Assembly: GCA_021464525.1 (NCBI GenBank) | Contig: JADRCO010001356.1 | Span: 1 to 20,032 of the forward strand | Reading direction: 5' to 3' | From: Rhizophagus sp. LPA8_4_AMF | Lineage: Eukaryota; Glomeromycota; Glomeromycetes; Glomerales; Glomeraceae | Length of the DNA: 20,032 bases | In this document: positions 19,693 to 20,032 of the stretch, piece by piece | Numbering within the stretch: position 1 is the stretch's first letter | Layout: each line of letters opens with the position of its first letter | Program-made: the position numbers and the translations under genes | Notes under the pieces: model-generated | Told to the model about the DNA's origin: nothing | Database searches by the model: none | The model's input: only the letters and a program-made list of their open reading frames with translations

Positions 19693-20032
19693 GATATAGA
19701 ATCGATATCGTTAAATTTATCTTAACGACATTGTTTTGATATCATTTTAATATCGATATGATATTGATATGATATCGATATGATATCGAAATAAAGTATT
19801 ATCATTTTGATATCATATCGATATTGAATTGATATCGAAATGATATCGAAGTGATAATTAAAATGATATTAAAATAATGCCGTTAAGATGAACTTAACAA
19901 TATCGATTCTATATCATTTCAATTATCATTTCGATATCATTTTAATATCGATTTAATATCAATTTAATATCGATATGATATTGAAATGATAATACTTTAT
20001 TTCAATATCATTTTGATATCATATCAATATTG
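19693..20032. repeat. GATATC-rich satellite-like block with interleaved inverted repeats (partial)
   Basis: The block is built of variants of gatatc, gatatg and aaatgata words. A 59-bp segment at 19693-19751 is repeated in inverse and without gaps at 19857-19915, with 6 mismatches, all transitions. A 49-bp segment at 19777-19825 is repeated in inverse at 19966-20014 with 5 mismatches. The order left-1, left-2, right-1, right-2 is interleaved, so it is not a simple palindrome. The structure runs past the end of the window, so its full size is unknown. No protein is encoded. Confidence 0.8.

Noticed and set aside
1-20032. tRNA or rRNA genes.
   Set aside because: I looked for GGTTCRANNCC-type B boxes and rRNA-like segments on both strands and found none that fit.

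Overview
The window is very AT-rich, with long A/T homopolymer runs, and it carries intron-containing genes that use GT...AG splicing. It is nuclear DNA from a eukaryote. The gene set (a secreted copper-radical oxidase of the glyoxal oxidase family and a Dal5-type anion transporter), the base composition, the sparse genes and the abundance of hAT-type and fold-back elements best fit a fungus. An arbuscular mycorrhizal fungus of the Rhizophagus type is my guess, but the assignment rests on general resemblance and not on a marker gene.

Layout. 1-5463: gene-poor A/T-rich DNA with small hairpins and microsatellites. 5464-7512 (minus): complete three-exon glyoxal oxidase gene encoding a 577-residue protein with a signal peptide and all copper/radical residues. 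7513-11564: gene-free, but it holds a 142-bp element with perfect 18-bp terminal inverted repeats and a striking double hairpin at 10530-10705. 11565-13414 (plus): six-exon major facilitator transporter (463 aa) of the allantoate/nicotinate permease type. 13505-14206 (minus): intronless bacterial-type N-acetylmuramoyl-L-alanine amidase (233 aa), convergent with the transporter across only 90 bp. 14207-16299: 17-bp tandem repeats near the amidase 5' end and a large imperfect fold-back element at about 15050-15745. 16300-19310: a complete but dead hAT transposon with terminal inverted repeats, a decayed 8-bp target duplication, 10-bp subterminal repeats and a transposase pseudogene. The pseudogene is itself split by a 192-bp nested hAT-like miniature element with a perfect 8-bp duplication. 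19311-20032: another fold-back hairpin, then a GATATC-rich satellite-like block with interleaved inverted repeats that runs off the end.

How the genes relate. The three protein genes show no sign of one pathway. The oxidase is secreted and makes H2O2 from small aldehydes, the transporter imports small organic anions at the plasma membrane, and the amidase would cut peptidoglycan or muropeptides and lacks a secretion signal. The most interesting items are the amidase (possible bacterial acquisition), the transposon-inside-transposon structure whose removal restores the reading frame, the transition-biased decay of repeats, and the foldback elements, which could give double-stranded RNA if transcribed.
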